A stretch of DNA of 64,000 nucleotides from Halobacillus naozhouensis (GTDB lineage: Bacteria; Bacillota; Bacilli; Bacillales; Halobacillaceae). Positions 43,531-51,439 of the stretch are shown in pieces. The stretch lies in contig NZ_CP121671.1 of assembly GCF_029714185.1 (NCBI RefSeq), positions 2,170,001 to 2,234,000 of the forward strand. Direction: 5' to 3'. Made by a program: the position numbers and the translations under genes. Below the pieces are notes generated by a model. That model was not told where the DNA came from. It saw nothing but the letters and a program-made list of their open reading frames with translations, and searched no databases. Numbering within the stretch: the stretch's first letter is position 1; every line of letters begins with the position of its first letter.

Positions 43531-43920
43531 GTGATTGAAGTGTACACGGACGCATCTACCATAGGAAATCCTGGTCCGAGCGCTGCCGGGATTTATATTA
43601 AGCAGAATAAACAACAGTACGAATATGGAGTATATCTCGGAGAGTATACGAATCACGAAGCGGAATTTCTAGCCGTCATTAAAGCCTTGGAAATTTGCCA
43701 GAAATCTTTTGCAGGAGAAATTCTTTCAATAAGATCGGATTCGCAAGTCGTTGTAGCTACTGTTGACAAAGGACATACGAATAATCTTGCGTTTGAGCCG
43801 CTGCTCAAACACATCATTAGGTTGCAGGAATCTTTTCCGTTTGTGTTTTATAAATGGATCCCGGATAAAAACAATAAAAATGCGGACCGTCTCGCACGAA
43901 CTGCACTTAAGAGAAGCTAA
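43531..43920 (+). CDS. ypdQ: RNase HI-like protein YpdQ
   Basis: A 129-aa RNase H-fold protein. The four acidic catalytic positions appear as Y-T-D-A-S, H-E-A-E-F, R-S-D-S-Q-V-V and N-A-D-R-L-A-R, so the nuclease site looks complete. The basic handle of typical RNase HI is missing, as in YpdQ. The GTG start follows GGAGG. Second gene after ypdP; ends in a hairpin. Confidence 0.9.
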   Translation: MIEVYTDASTIGNPGPSAAGIYIKQNKQQYEYGVYLGEYTNHEAEFLAVIKALEICQKSFAGEILSIRSDSQVVVATVDKGHTNNLAFEPLLKHIIRLQESFPFVFYKWIPDKNNKNADRLARTALKRS

Positions 43921-43947
43921 CCTTGTTCAACGCCTGGTTAGTTTTTT
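43916..43947 (+). terminator. Terminator of ypdP-ypdQ
   Basis: GCTAACC / GGTTAG stem, 13-nt loop, followed by six T. It overlaps the 3' end of the convergent DUF6123-like gene. Confidence 0.75.
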
Positions 43948-44225
43948 GATGTAGAATCCAATCCTCGCTCCTCTAATGCTACATAAGCTGTCTTCTTTGA
44001 CGTGATCGCAGGTGATGATAAGTGTTCCAGTACACTTATAAAAAAACTAGGATCAAATGTATGTTGAAATTTGAGTGTTTCTTTTAAAGCAAGCATCACT
44101 TTCCATTCCTCGACATTTGTCGAGTTTTTCCCGAAGTAAATGAAATGCACATCTTCATCTGAAAGCTTAAAACCTTTTGACCACAAGTCTTCCAGGTAAT
44201 AAGCCAATGATTCTTTTTGCCTCAT
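43938..44225 (-). CDS. Small conserved protein, DUF6123-like
   Basis: A 95-aa helical protein, M-R-Q-K-E-S-L-A-Y-Y-L-E-D-L-W-S-K-G-F-K-L-S-D-E-D-V. It looks like a Bacillaceae family of unknown function found near ypdP/ypdQ (DUF6123, from memory). No catalytic motif is visible. AAGGAG lies before the ATG. Confidence 0.72.
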   Translation of the reverse strand: MRQKESLAYYLEDLWSKGFKLSDEDVHFIYFGKNSTNVEEWKVMLALKETLKFQHTFDPSFFISVLEHLSSPAITSKKTAYVALEERGLDSTSKN

Positions 44226-44345
44226 GGTATGCTCCTTGTAACAAAATTATCTCATCAATTGACATTCATCGACAAAGTTCCGCCTCATCTGCATTTCATT
44301 ATAACAAATAAAGCCAGGTTTTGGTTACCTGACTTAAATGGAATA

Positions 44346-44501
44346 TTAATAGGATGGTGAACGTTGAATCATTCTATTCTTCTTTTGAACTTTCAATACT
44401 TCTAACACAGATTGCGCAGAAGGCAATCCTAACTTTGCTAATATCCATACCATCAACCCTGTATAGACACATACGATTCCCAATATATATAAAATCATCA
44501 T
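44346..44501 (-). CDS. 51-aa single-span membrane protein, probably Fur-controlled
   Basis: From the ATG at 44501, behind GGGGTGGG, the product is M-M-I-L-Y-I-L-G-I-V-C-V-Y-T-G-L..., one transmembrane helix, then a short helical and basic tail (K-V-Q-K-K-N-R). I do not recognise a family. A near-consensus Fur box sits only 17 bp before the start, so the gene is expected to be on under iron limitation. The longer frame to 44573 would read through that operator and is unlikely. Confidence 0.65.
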   Translation of the reverse strand: MMILYILGIVCVYTGLMVWILAKLGLPSAQSVLEVLKVQKKNRMIQRSPSY

Positions 44502-44517
44502 ATTACCCACCCCTAAT

Positions 44518-44532
44518 TGATAATGATTTTCA
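44518..44532 (-). promoter_or_regulatory. Fur box
   Basis: TGATAATGATTTTCA matches the 7-1-7 Fur consensus TGATAAT-N-ATTATCA with one mismatch. It lies between bpsB and the 51-aa membrane protein gene. Confidence 0.72.
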
Positions 44533-44577
44533 TTAATAATTAGAAGTATATCAAATAGTAATTGAGATAGCAATCAT

Positions 44578-45090
44578 TTAATTTAAATTTTCAGAACCTT
44601 TGCGAAGCACCCTCTCTTCTGCAGGGATTCGTACAGATAATACGAGAAGATGAAGCACCGGAAAAATTAATGCGGTGAGATAAGCATGAAACATAAGAGG
44701 AATGAAAAACAATTCCAGAAATACAACAATATAGTTCGGATGTTTTACATATTTATAGGGTCCTCTAAAAACAAGTGGTTCATCTGGAATCACGATAATC
44801 CTCGTGTTCCAGCGCCTTCCTAAACTTGTTATACACCACACCCTGAGAAGCTGCAGGACGAGGAAAAATATAAAAGCAACAGGAAACAGCCATACTATCT
44901 TATATTCTACTACTTGCCACTCCAAAATAATGGATAGAAAGAACAACGTATGCAGGCCAATAAATAAAGGATAATGCCCAGATTCAAATTCCACTCCTCC
45001 ACGCTTCAACATCCAGGATTTGTTCATACGGGCTATAACTAATTCCGCCAATCTTTGTAATACAATCAACCCAAATAGCAATCCTAGCAT
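44578..45090 (-). CDS. bpsB: Alkylpyrone O-methyltransferase BpsB (YpbQ, isoprenylcysteine carboxyl methyltransferase family)
   Basis: A 170-aa membrane methyltransferase of the ICMT-like family. The C-terminal R-G-P-Y-K-Y-V-K-H-P-N-Y-I-V-V and the last E-E-R-V-L-R form the SAM and lipid site. In Bacillus subtilis BpsB methylates the alkylpyrones made by BpsA. The start codon immediately follows the bpsA stop (no gap), consistent with coupling. Confidence 0.9.
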   Translation of the reverse strand: MLGLLFGLIVLQRLAELVIARMNKSWMLKRGGVEFESGHYPLFIGLHTLFFLSIILEWQVVEYKIVWLFPVAFIFFLVLQLLRVWCITSLGRRWNTRIIVIPDEPLVFRGPYKYVKHPNYIVVFLELFFIPLMFHAYLTALIFPVLHLLVLSVRIPAEERVLRKGSENLN

Positions 45091-46176
45091 TTAGCTCCAC
45101 TCCAGACTTACGAGCTCAGATGTAAAGCCGGGGCCTAATGAAGCCATAAAGGAGCGCGTTCTTCTATCAGGTTTACTTTTCATAGCTTGCTCAAGAACAA
45201 AATGGACGGTTGGGGACGACATATTCCCATGGTCCTTGAGAATTTTTTGGGAAAAGGCTAATGCCCTATTTGGCACATTCAATACTTCCTCATAAGCTTC
45301 TAGAACTTTTTTTCCACCAGGATGTGCAACGAGAAAAGGGATTTCCTCTATCCCCCAATCCGTTTGCTGGAGAAACTCTTGAACATGGTCAAGCCAAAAA
45401 TTTCGCACGAGGTTTGGAATGCTCTTGTTAAATACGACTTCAAACCCAGTATCCACAACGTTCCACCCCATTACAGACTGACTGTGAGGCTTTGTTTTGG
45501 TGCTAACTTGCTCTACTTTAGGAACAGTAGCAGTTTGCTGCCCTATCAGAGGGGAAGACTCTCCTGCCATCAAAACTGCGGAGGCACCGTCCCCAAATAG
45601 TGCCGTGCCCACGAAATTACTTACGCTCTTGTCATTTGACTGAAATGTTAAGCTGCAAAGTTCTACACAAACGACCAACACGTTACTTTTCTTAGCTCCC
45701 TGCAAGTATTCATGGGCTTTAGCTACAGCGCTAGTGCCTCCCGCACAACCAAGTCCAAAAATTGGTGTTCGTTTGATTGATTGTTTGCACCCTAACTGGT
45801 CAATCAGATAGGCATCGAGCGTAGGTGTCGAAATCCCTGTAGAGGAAACGAGGATAATATGGTCGATCAAATTTGGAGCTACAGATTGCTTAAGAAAATC
45901 TCGACTGCTCAAGCATTTTCTGATCGCCTGTTCACAATAACGGAGCGCACTAGCTTGGTAGAGGTCATTACTTTCTTTCAGCGAATGTCCTTTTTCGTAC
46001 CAAGACAACTGGGCTGATAATTGACGAGTTTCTATATTAGCATTCTCAAAAATCGGCATTAACCTGTTTTTCTCATGGTTTGTCATAGGAAATACACGAT
46101 GAACAAGCTCTTGAATTTCTGATTGTGTATAATGATGGTCTGCCGTTTGAATACCTGCTGAAAGTATGTATGACAT
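45091..46176 (-). CDS. bpsA: Type III polyketide synthase BpsA
   Basis: A 361-aa chalcone-synthase-like homodimeric enzyme. The catalytic triad is visible: Cys144 in F-G-L-G-C-A-G-G, His in V-A-H-P-G-G, and Asn in D-H-G-N-M-S-S-P-T. S-S-T-G-I-S-T-P-T-L-D is conserved. The Bacillus enzyme extends long-chain fatty acyl-CoA with malonyl-CoA to triketide and tetraketide alkylpyrones, which BpsB then methylates. First gene of bpsA-bpsB. Confidence 0.95.
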   Translation of the reverse strand: MSYILSAGIQTADHHYTQSEIQELVHRVFPMTNHEKNRLMPIFENANIETRQLSAQLSWYEKGHSLKESNDLYQASALRYCEQAIRKCLSSRDFLKQSVAPNLIDHIILVSSTGISTPTLDAYLIDQLGCKQSIKRTPIFGLGCAGGTSAVAKAHEYLQGAKKSNVLVVCVELCSLTFQSNDKSVSNFVGTALFGDGASAVLMAGESSPLIGQQTATVPKVEQVSTKTKPHSQSVMGWNVVDTGFEVVFNKSIPNLVRNFWLDHVQEFLQQTDWGIEEIPFLVAHPGGKKVLEAYEEVLNVPNRALAFSQKILKDHGNMSSPTVHFVLEQAMKSKPDRRTRSFMASLGPGFTSELVSLEWS

Positions 46177-46399
46177 TAGAGCACCTCTTTTATTCTTAAG
46201 GTGTCCAATTTAGTGGTGTTTTATAATCTCGTTAAGGTTGTCATAAAGCATTTGTTATCTAACTTAAAATTTAGGAAGTACATAGAATAACTCTCTAAAC
46301 TGAATATTCTGTATATTTTAACTTTTTTCAAATTCTTTACAATTGAAAATATTTCCATTAAACTACAGTTTGTGAAAATTAATAAAAGGGGGAAGAAAA

Positions 46400-46945
46400 A
46401 TGAAGAAATTTTTATTTGCGATCGGGTTGATTTCTGTACTAGTGCTGGCTGGTTGCGGAAGTTCATCTTCTGAAGAGAAAAGTACATCAGGATCTGAAGA
46501 AACGAGCAGCAAGGAAAAGAAAAGCGATAAGAATGCTGTAAAGGAAGAAATACTTAATGTACAAATGAATATGGCAAACACTTTTAGACCACAACATTCC
46601 AAAATTGCCAGCTACCAAACGCTTGTCGCTGATGGAGAGTCTACTTCAGAAGCTATAAAAACTGCAGGCAAAGAAGCCTTAGCAGCATCAGAAAAAGCAG
46701 CGGACTTAGCTGAATCCTACAAAATCAAATCGGATCTTCCAAAAGAGATTAAAGCTCAATATGAGGAAGCACTGCCCTCACTTCAAGCTTACTATGCAGA
46801 AGTGGGTAAGGCTCTCAATAAGAACATAGAGAATGCTGACTTTACTACGGCCAACGAAAAGTTCAATACGTTTCAACAAAAACTTGATGCTGTTTATAAA
46901 GATGCTGGACTCCTGGCAACGGATTTAATGGCAGAATTTTCATAA
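46400..46945 (+). CDS. Small lipoprotein of unknown function
   Basis: A 181-aa protein with a signal peptide ending in the lipobox L-A-G-C (cysteine near residue 19), then a Ser/Glu/Lys-rich linker of about 30 residues and a wholly helical domain (A-L-A-A-S-E-K-A-A-D-L-A-E-S-Y-K). AAAGGGGGAAG precedes the ATG. No known domain recognised. Convergent with the M32 peptidase and closed by its own terminator. Confidence 0.82.
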   Translation: MKKFLFAIGLISVLVLAGCGSSSSEEKSTSGSEETSSKEKKSDKNAVKEEILNVQMNMANTFRPQHSKIASYQTLVADGESTSEAIKTAGKEALAASEKAADLAESYKIKSDLPKEIKAQYEEALPSLQAYYAEVGKALNKNIENADFTTANEKFNTFQQKLDAVYKDAGLLATDLMAEFS

Positions 46946-46953
46946 TGAGTATA

Positions 46954-46981
46954 AACCCAGCTGTTACTGAACAGCTGGGTT
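46954..46981. terminator. Terminator between the lipoprotein gene and ypwA
   Basis: Perfect 12-bp stem AACCCAGCTGTT (46954-46965) / AACAGCTGGGTT (46970-46981) with a 4-nt loop. Confidence 0.85.
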
Positions 46982-46987
46982 GCTTTC

Positions 46988-48481
46988 CTAAAACTTATAA
47001 ATTTCTTGGTACTTGTCAGTTAAATAGGTAACTAAATAATTCGGATTTAAGTCCTCGCCAGTCACATCATGAATTATCTCCAGCGGTTTTTTCATCTTAC
47101 CGAACTTGTGGATGCGATCTGTCAGCCATTGTTGAATTTGTTTAAAATCCCCTTTTCGAATCACATCGTTAAAGACTATTTCCTGTTTGAGCGTATGATG
47201 AAGCTGAGCTGCATACATATATCCTAATGCATACGAAGGAAAATAACCAAAATCTCCCCCGGACCAATGAATGTCCTGCAAAACCCCTGCTGAATCATTC
47301 TGAGGTATAATGCCAAGATAATCTCGCATTTTCTCATTCCATAAACCTGGCAAATCCTTGACTTCGATTTCACCGCCGATTAACGCTTTTTCCAGCTCAT
47401 AACGAATCATAATATGAAGAGAATAAGTAAGCTCATCAGCTTCGATTCGGATCAAGGAAGGTTTCACTTCATTTACTGCTTTGTAGAAATCTTCCAAGTT
47501 AATTGAAGAAAATCGTTCGGGTGCATGACTCTTAAACAAATCATAATGATTTTGCCAAAAAGGCTTACTTCTCGCAACGAAATTTTCCCAAAATAGTGAT
47601 TGAGATTCATGAATCCCCATAGAAGTTCCGGTCGCAAGCGGAGTAAACGCTAAAGATGGATCAATATTCTGCTCATAAAGGGCGTGGCCCCCTTCGTGAA
47701 TCGTACCGAACACAGCCGTGCGAAAATCTTTTTCATCATATTTAGTGGTTACTCTAACGTCATTTGAATTCAGACCAATCGCAAAAGGATGAACCGTTTC
47801 ATCTAAACGTCCAGCATCAAAATCATAACCCATCCGTTTCAAGATTTCATAACTGAACGCTTCTTGGCTTTCCTTTGGAAAATGCCCCCCTAGCAGTGAG
47901 GGATCAGGTTGCTCTGGGGCACCTTTTATTTGTTCCAACAATCCGGTTAGTGCTTTGCGAACCTTAGGAAATACTTCATCGAGTACTTTAACCGTAACTC
48001 CTGGTTCGTAATTGTGAAGCAAGGCGTCATATTTATGATTATCATATCCCCAGTAGTCTGCAAAACGACGGTTATAGGAGACAAGCTCTTCTAAATATGG
48101 CTGGAAACCTTTGAAATCATTATTTTCTTTTGCTTCAGCCCACATGGATTCTGCTTTTGATTGTAACGTTACATATTCTCTGTATTCTTCTTTAGGAATT
48201 TTCACGGTTCGTTCATAGGTCTCCCTGGCTTCTTCAACTGCTTTGATTACCATCGGAGCGGTTGAAGTACCAGTCAGGGCAGCTAAGTACTCTTTCATTT
48301 TTTCCGATGTTTGTATTTCATGAACTTTTTGTGATAACACACCGATCACCTCTGACCTTGGATCGATCGCTTTCTTAGGTGCTTTCGTCCTCATATCCCA
48401 AGCCATTAGTCCAATTGCCTCTTCATAAGAAGCTTGTTCTTTAAGCAGATTCATAAACTTCTGTTCAGTTGACTGGCTCAT
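46988..48481 (-). CDS. ypwA: M32 family metallocarboxypeptidase (YpwA)
   Basis: A 497-aa zinc/cobalt carboxypeptidase of the thermostable carboxypeptidase 1 family. H-E-G-G-H-A-L-Y-E-Q is the H-E-x-x-H metal motif, with downstream G-I-H-E-S-Q-S-L-F-W-E-N as third ligand region. D-S-A-G-V-L-Q-D-I-H-W and the acidic, mainly helical body are standard. Length matches Bacillus YpwA (about 500). No signal peptide, so cytosolic. Single gene. Confidence 0.95.
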   Translation of the reverse strand: MSQSTEQKFMNLLKEQASYEEAIGLMAWDMRTKAPKKAIDPRSEVIGVLSQKVHEIQTSEKMKEYLAALTGTSTAPMVIKAVEEARETYERTVKIPKEEYREYVTLQSKAESMWAEAKENNDFKGFQPYLEELVSYNRRFADYWGYDNHKYDALLHNYEPGVTVKVLDEVFPKVRKALTGLLEQIKGAPEQPDPSLLGGHFPKESQEAFSYEILKRMGYDFDAGRLDETVHPFAIGLNSNDVRVTTKYDEKDFRTAVFGTIHEGGHALYEQNIDPSLAFTPLATGTSMGIHESQSLFWENFVARSKPFWQNHYDLFKSHAPERFSSINLEDFYKAVNEVKPSLIRIEADELTYSLHIMIRYELEKALIGGEIEVKDLPGLWNEKMRDYLGIIPQNDSAGVLQDIHWSGGDFGYFPSYALGYMYAAQLHHTLKQEIVFNDVIRKGDFKQIQQWLTDRIHKFGKMKKPLEIIHDVTGEDLNPNYLVTYLTDKYQEIYKF

Positions 48482-48580
48482 CCCTCTCCCCCTTATTTAC
48501 TTGCCGGGCTTCAAACAGTCCTAACCTTTATGCTTTGTGTTGAATAGGCTGCCTGCCCTCACTTTTTTAACGCTGAGGTT

Positions 48581-48622
48581 TTACTTTTTTCCGAAATACT
48601 CGTAATAATCTGTTTTAATAAA
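48581..48622 (-). repeat. Diverged duplicate of the ypsC 3' end
   Basis: The minus strand reads F-I-K-T-D-Y-Y-E-Y-F-G-K-K-stop, matching the C-terminus of YpsC (F-I-K-T-D-Y-Y-Q-Y-F-G-R-K, 50223-50264) at 11 of 13 residues. About 33 of 41 bases agree. Upstream the frame is broken, so only this end remains. Confidence 0.7.
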
Positions 48623-48693
48623 TATTTATCCATTCTGGTATGACTTCTCACCTCCTGCACCTAATTCGACAAAAGTATTTAGATTCCTGCAAA

Positions 48694-48722
48694 ATAAAAA
48701 AAAGCACCCCAATTTAGAGTGC
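48694..48722 (-). terminator. Terminator of the 80-aa islet gene
   Basis: GCACTC / GGGTGC stem on the minus strand, followed by eight T. It lies just past the stop at 48730. Confidence 0.65.
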
Positions 48723-48729
48723 GGAGGTA

Positions 48730-48972
48730 CTACTCCAGACTTTTAGCTTTTGCCTCTCCTAGGTTCGTAAGAGTTGCGTACAGATAATTAGTATTACGTG
48801 ATATTGTAATATCCTGAATTAAGCCATGATCTTTTAAATAACTAGAAGTATTATCCCATACCATGCTTCCTACATTGTAATCTTTTATCCTAGGTTGACC
48901 ATCTTCCATCATCTGAACCAATATTTTTCTAGCTAAATCTTCATTAAAGTATTCATATTTTGTTACTGACAT
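48730..48972 (-). CDS. Small winged-helix-like protein of unknown function (islet gene)
   Basis: An 80-aa protein, M-S-V-T-K-Y-E-Y-F-N-E-D-L-A-R-K-I-L-V-Q-M. A helix, then a turn and helix (S-Y-L-K-D-H-G-L-I), then strands Y-L-Y-A-T-L-T-N-L-G-E-A-K-A, recall small winged-helix proteins such as YjcQ. That assignment is by shape only. AAGGGGGG precedes the ATG. It belongs to a block of orphan small genes between ypwA and ypsC. Confidence 0.65.
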   Translation of the reverse strand: MSVTKYEYFNEDLARKILVQMMEDGQPRIKDYNVGSMVWDNTSSYLKDHGLIQDITISRNTNYLYATLTNLGEAKAKSLE

Positions 48973-49027
48973 TTAAAATCCCCCCTTCTAGTTCAACAAT
49001 TCGACCAAGATGTAAGAGGTTCTCCTG

Positions 49028-49056
49028 AAAAAAGCACCTCCAAATTTGGCATGCTT
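49028..49056 (-). terminator. Weak terminator after the 70-aa islet gene
   Basis: AAAGCAT...TGCTTT outer pairing with inner CCAAATTTGG, and a T run on the minus strand. Confidence 0.45.
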
Positions 49057-49062
49057 TCTCCA

Positions 49063-49275
49063 CTATTTATTAATACCTTCATTGATTTCTTGTCTAATAT
49101 CCTCGAGTTCCTTTAGATGTCTATCAAACATTTCCCTAATCTCGTGATCTTGTATGGTTGCCCAAAAGTCCGAGTCAATCTCATGCAGTCTTTCATCTAC
49201 CCTATCGTTAACTTTCTTAGCATTCTCGATAGCCCCTTCTAATTGGAAGATAATATGTTCTCCGATTTTAGACAT
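49063..49275 (-). CDS. 70-aa helical protein of unknown function (islet gene)
   Basis: A wholly helical, acidic protein (I-F-Q-L-E-G-A-I-E-N-A-K-K-V-N-D-R-V-D-E-R-L-H) with heptad-like spacing of hydrophobic residues, probably a short coiled coil. AAGGAGG precedes the ATG. No family recognised. Middle gene of the islet. Confidence 0.62.
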   Translation of the reverse strand: MSKIGEHIIFQLEGAIENAKKVNDRVDERLHEIDSDFWATIQDHEIREMFDRHLKELEDIRQEINEGINK

Positions 49276-49357
49276 TATTTAACCTCCTTCATCGAACTTA
49301 TTCGAAAAAAGGTAGGGCTATGCAGAAAAGCTATACTTTATAATCTTTATTAGAGGA

Positions 49358-49606
49358 TTACTTTACAACTCTAACTGCATTTAATGCTTTCATTTTGCTA
49401 TTGCATTCTGGACAGGTAATAACTACTTCAACTTCAATTCTTTTACCATCTGCAGAATAATGTGATCCCGTTACGATAACAGATTCAGCAGCTACCTTAG
49501 AAGTTTCCATAGTCTTTCCCCTGCCATCTAACAAGCCAACATAACTGATTTTATGATTACAAACTGCGCAACTGATATTGCCATCGATATTATTTGTAAC
49601 TGACAT
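49358..49606 (-). CDS. 82-aa zinc-ribbon-like protein (islet gene)
   Basis: From the ATG at 49606, behind GGAGGGAGC, the protein begins M-S-V-T-N-N-I-D-G-N. Two C-x-x-C pairs, C-A-V-C-N-H and C-P-E-C-N-S, frame a beta-rich segment and probably bind one zinc ion. Its start M-S-V-T resembles that of the 80-aa neighbour. No known function. Confidence 0.65.
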   Translation of the reverse strand: MSVTNNIDGNISCAVCNHKISYVGLLDGRGKTMETSKVAAESVIVTGSHYSADGKRIEVEVVITCPECNSKMKALNAVRVVK

Positions 49607-49707
49607 ACTTATAGCTCCCTCCATCTGTAGTCTATTTTACCATAAACAGAGAAAGATTCCTTTAATATGTAATGATTATGTACATCCTTAAATATTTTGT
49701 ATTAAAT

Positions 49708-49958
49708 TCATTCGTCAGTTATATATTTGTAAGGCCGACATTTAAGCAAATAATAAATTATGTTGTAATGATTATCGAATGCTTCTGCTACTGGATCTAC
49801 AAACTTACTAAACTTAAAGTCCTCATTATCTTTAAGCTCTAAGTACTGTTCTGTAATTACAAAAACATCTTCATTATTTTAACTTTATTATCATATTTTG
49901 CTCTGCTAAGGCTGTACCAAATAAATTGACAAATATTTAGATCATAGAGAGACCTCAT
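49708..49958 (-). pseudogene. Frameshifted small gene remnant in the islet
   Basis: One minus frame reads M-R-S-L-Y-D-L-N-I-C-Q-F-I-W-Y and stays open to about 49880. From there a neighbouring frame reads E-D-V-F-V-I-T-E-Q-Y-L-E-L-K-D-N-E-D and ends K-Y-I-T-D-E-stop at 49708. Both halves look coding. A single indel near 49875-49885 would join them into about 83 aa. No family recognised. The stretch 49607-50216 otherwise holds only AT-rich sequence and the hairpin at 50094-50140. Confidence 0.4.
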
Positions 49959-50093
49959 GGTGTAATATCTTCTGAAGGAAAGGACATCCATTCCTACTAT
50001 TAACGCCCTGGAGGCGAATATATGGCGGAATCACTAGGCAAATCTTGAAATTCCCTGTCCTCTAAAAATTCTTTACCACAAAATTTGAGCAAC

Positions 50094-50140
50094 AAAAAAA
50101 CCAGACCTCCTATTAAAATTAATTAATAGGAATGATCTGG
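50094..50140 (-). terminator. Terminator downstream of ypsC
   Basis: CCAGA / TCTGG outer stem and CCTATTAA / TTAATAGG inner stem; seven T follow on the minus strand. It lies about 77 bp after the ypsC stop. Confidence 0.7.
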
Positions 50141-50216
50141 ACGGAAATTTTGTACTTGAGTACAGCATGGATTACTTTTTTGGCTATACCCCTTGGTATA
50201 ATGTATAACGGGATTT

Positions 50217-51353
50217 TTAATTTACCTTTCTCCCGAAATATTGATAGTAATCTGTTTTAATGAAACCATTAAAAAGCTTGCGTTTCTTCGTGGATTTCTT
50301 TCCATATATCGATTCAAAGTTCTCATGAGAAGTGAGAATATAGGTGCTCCAAGATGGATAGTCTCTCATGATCATACCTAGGTCACGATACATTTCTTCA
50401 ACTTCTGGCCGTTCGCCCATTCGTTCGCCATAAGGAGGATTTGAAACTACGTAACCGTTTTCCTGTTTCGGGCGAAAATCTTTTACTTGCATCTGCTTCC
50501 ACTCCACAAGGTCCCCAAGCCCTGCTTCGATGGCATTGTTTTGAGATATTTGAATCATGTCATGGCTAATATCTGATCCCGTAATATCTAACGGCTGATC
50601 ATATTTTGCAAAATCTTCTGCTTCCTCGAACGCTTGATCCCAGTGTCTTTGGGGTATAAAGTCCCAGTTTTCTGAGGCAAATTCTCGATTGAATCCCGGA
50701 GCAATATTCTGGCCAATGAGCGCCGCCTCTATCGCAATCGTACCTGACCCGCAAAAAGGATCCACAAATGGCTCATTGGGATGCCAATTGGTAATTTGAA
50801 TGAGCGCCGCTGCCAATGTCTCCTTTAAAGGAGCCTCTCCCTGACCGACACGGTAGCCTCGTTTGTGTAAGCCACTTCCTGAGGTATCAAGAGTAAGCAA
50901 GGCTTCATCTTTATGTATAGCGATTTCAACCCGGTAAAAGTCTCCTGTTTCTTTTAAAATAGAAGCTACCCCATATTTTTGCTTTAGTCTCTCAACAATT
51001 GCCTTTTTAACGATCGATTGACAATCAGGCACACTATATAGTTTAGATTTAACCGATTTACCGACAACTGGGAACTCCCCATCCTCAGATATAAACGCCT
51101 CCCAGGGAAGGGCTTTCGTTTTTTCAAACAATTCATCAAAGCTGAAGACTTTAAATCTGCCTACTAGCAGTTTTACCCGATCAGCTGTCCGAAGCCATAA
51201 ATTAGCACGAGGAATCGCTGATTCGGGGGCAGTGAATACGACACGCCCATTCTCTACTTGTACCTCTTCATACCCTAAAGCACGAACTTCCCGTGCAACA
51301 ATTGCTTCAAGCCCCATTGCAGCTGTTGCAATCAAGGTTACATTTTGTGACAT
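50217..51353 (-). CDS. ypsC: THUMP-domain class I SAM-dependent rRNA methyltransferase YpsC (RlmL-like)
   Basis: A 378-aa protein starting M-S-Q-N-V-T-L-I-A-T-A-A-M-G-L-E at 51353, behind GGAGG. An N-terminal ferredoxin-like/THUMP RNA-binding part is followed by a Rossmann methyltransferase with F-V-D-P-F-C-G-S-G-T-I-A-I-E (SAM) and the catalytic V-S-N-P-P-Y-G-E-R. It resembles the N6/N2-guanine rRNA methyltransferases RlmL/RlmK. Its last 13 codons are repeated in diverged form at 48581-48622. Confidence 0.94.
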   Translation of the reverse strand: MSQNVTLIATAAMGLEAIVAREVRALGYEEVQVENGRVVFTAPESAIPRANLWLRTADRVKLLVGRFKVFSFDELFEKTKALPWEAFISEDGEFPVVGKSVKSKLYSVPDCQSIVKKAIVERLKQKYGVASILKETGDFYRVEIAIHKDEALLTLDTSGSGLHKRGYRVGQGEAPLKETLAAALIQITNWHPNEPFVDPFCGSGTIAIEAALIGQNIAPGFNREFASENWDFIPQRHWDQAFEEAEDFAKYDQPLDITGSDISHDMIQISQNNAIEAGLGDLVEWKQMQVKDFRPKQENGYVVSNPPYGERMGERPEVEEMYRDLGMIMRDYPSWSTYILTSHENFESIYGKKSTKKRKLFNGFIKTDYYQYFGRKVN

Positions 51354-51371
51354 GATGATCCTCCTAATACG

Positions 51372-51418
51372 TAAAAATAAAACCCTTCCTCCTAGCATGC
51401 TGGCTTAAGAAGAAGGGT
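51372..51418 (-). terminator. Terminator of rnpB
   Basis: ACCCTTC (51382-51388) / GAAGGGT (51412-51418) stem, with minus-strand tail TTTTATTTTTA. It lies immediately downstream of the RNase P RNA. Confidence 0.7.
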
Positions 51419-51439
51419 GTTATTTCATGTTGATTCATA

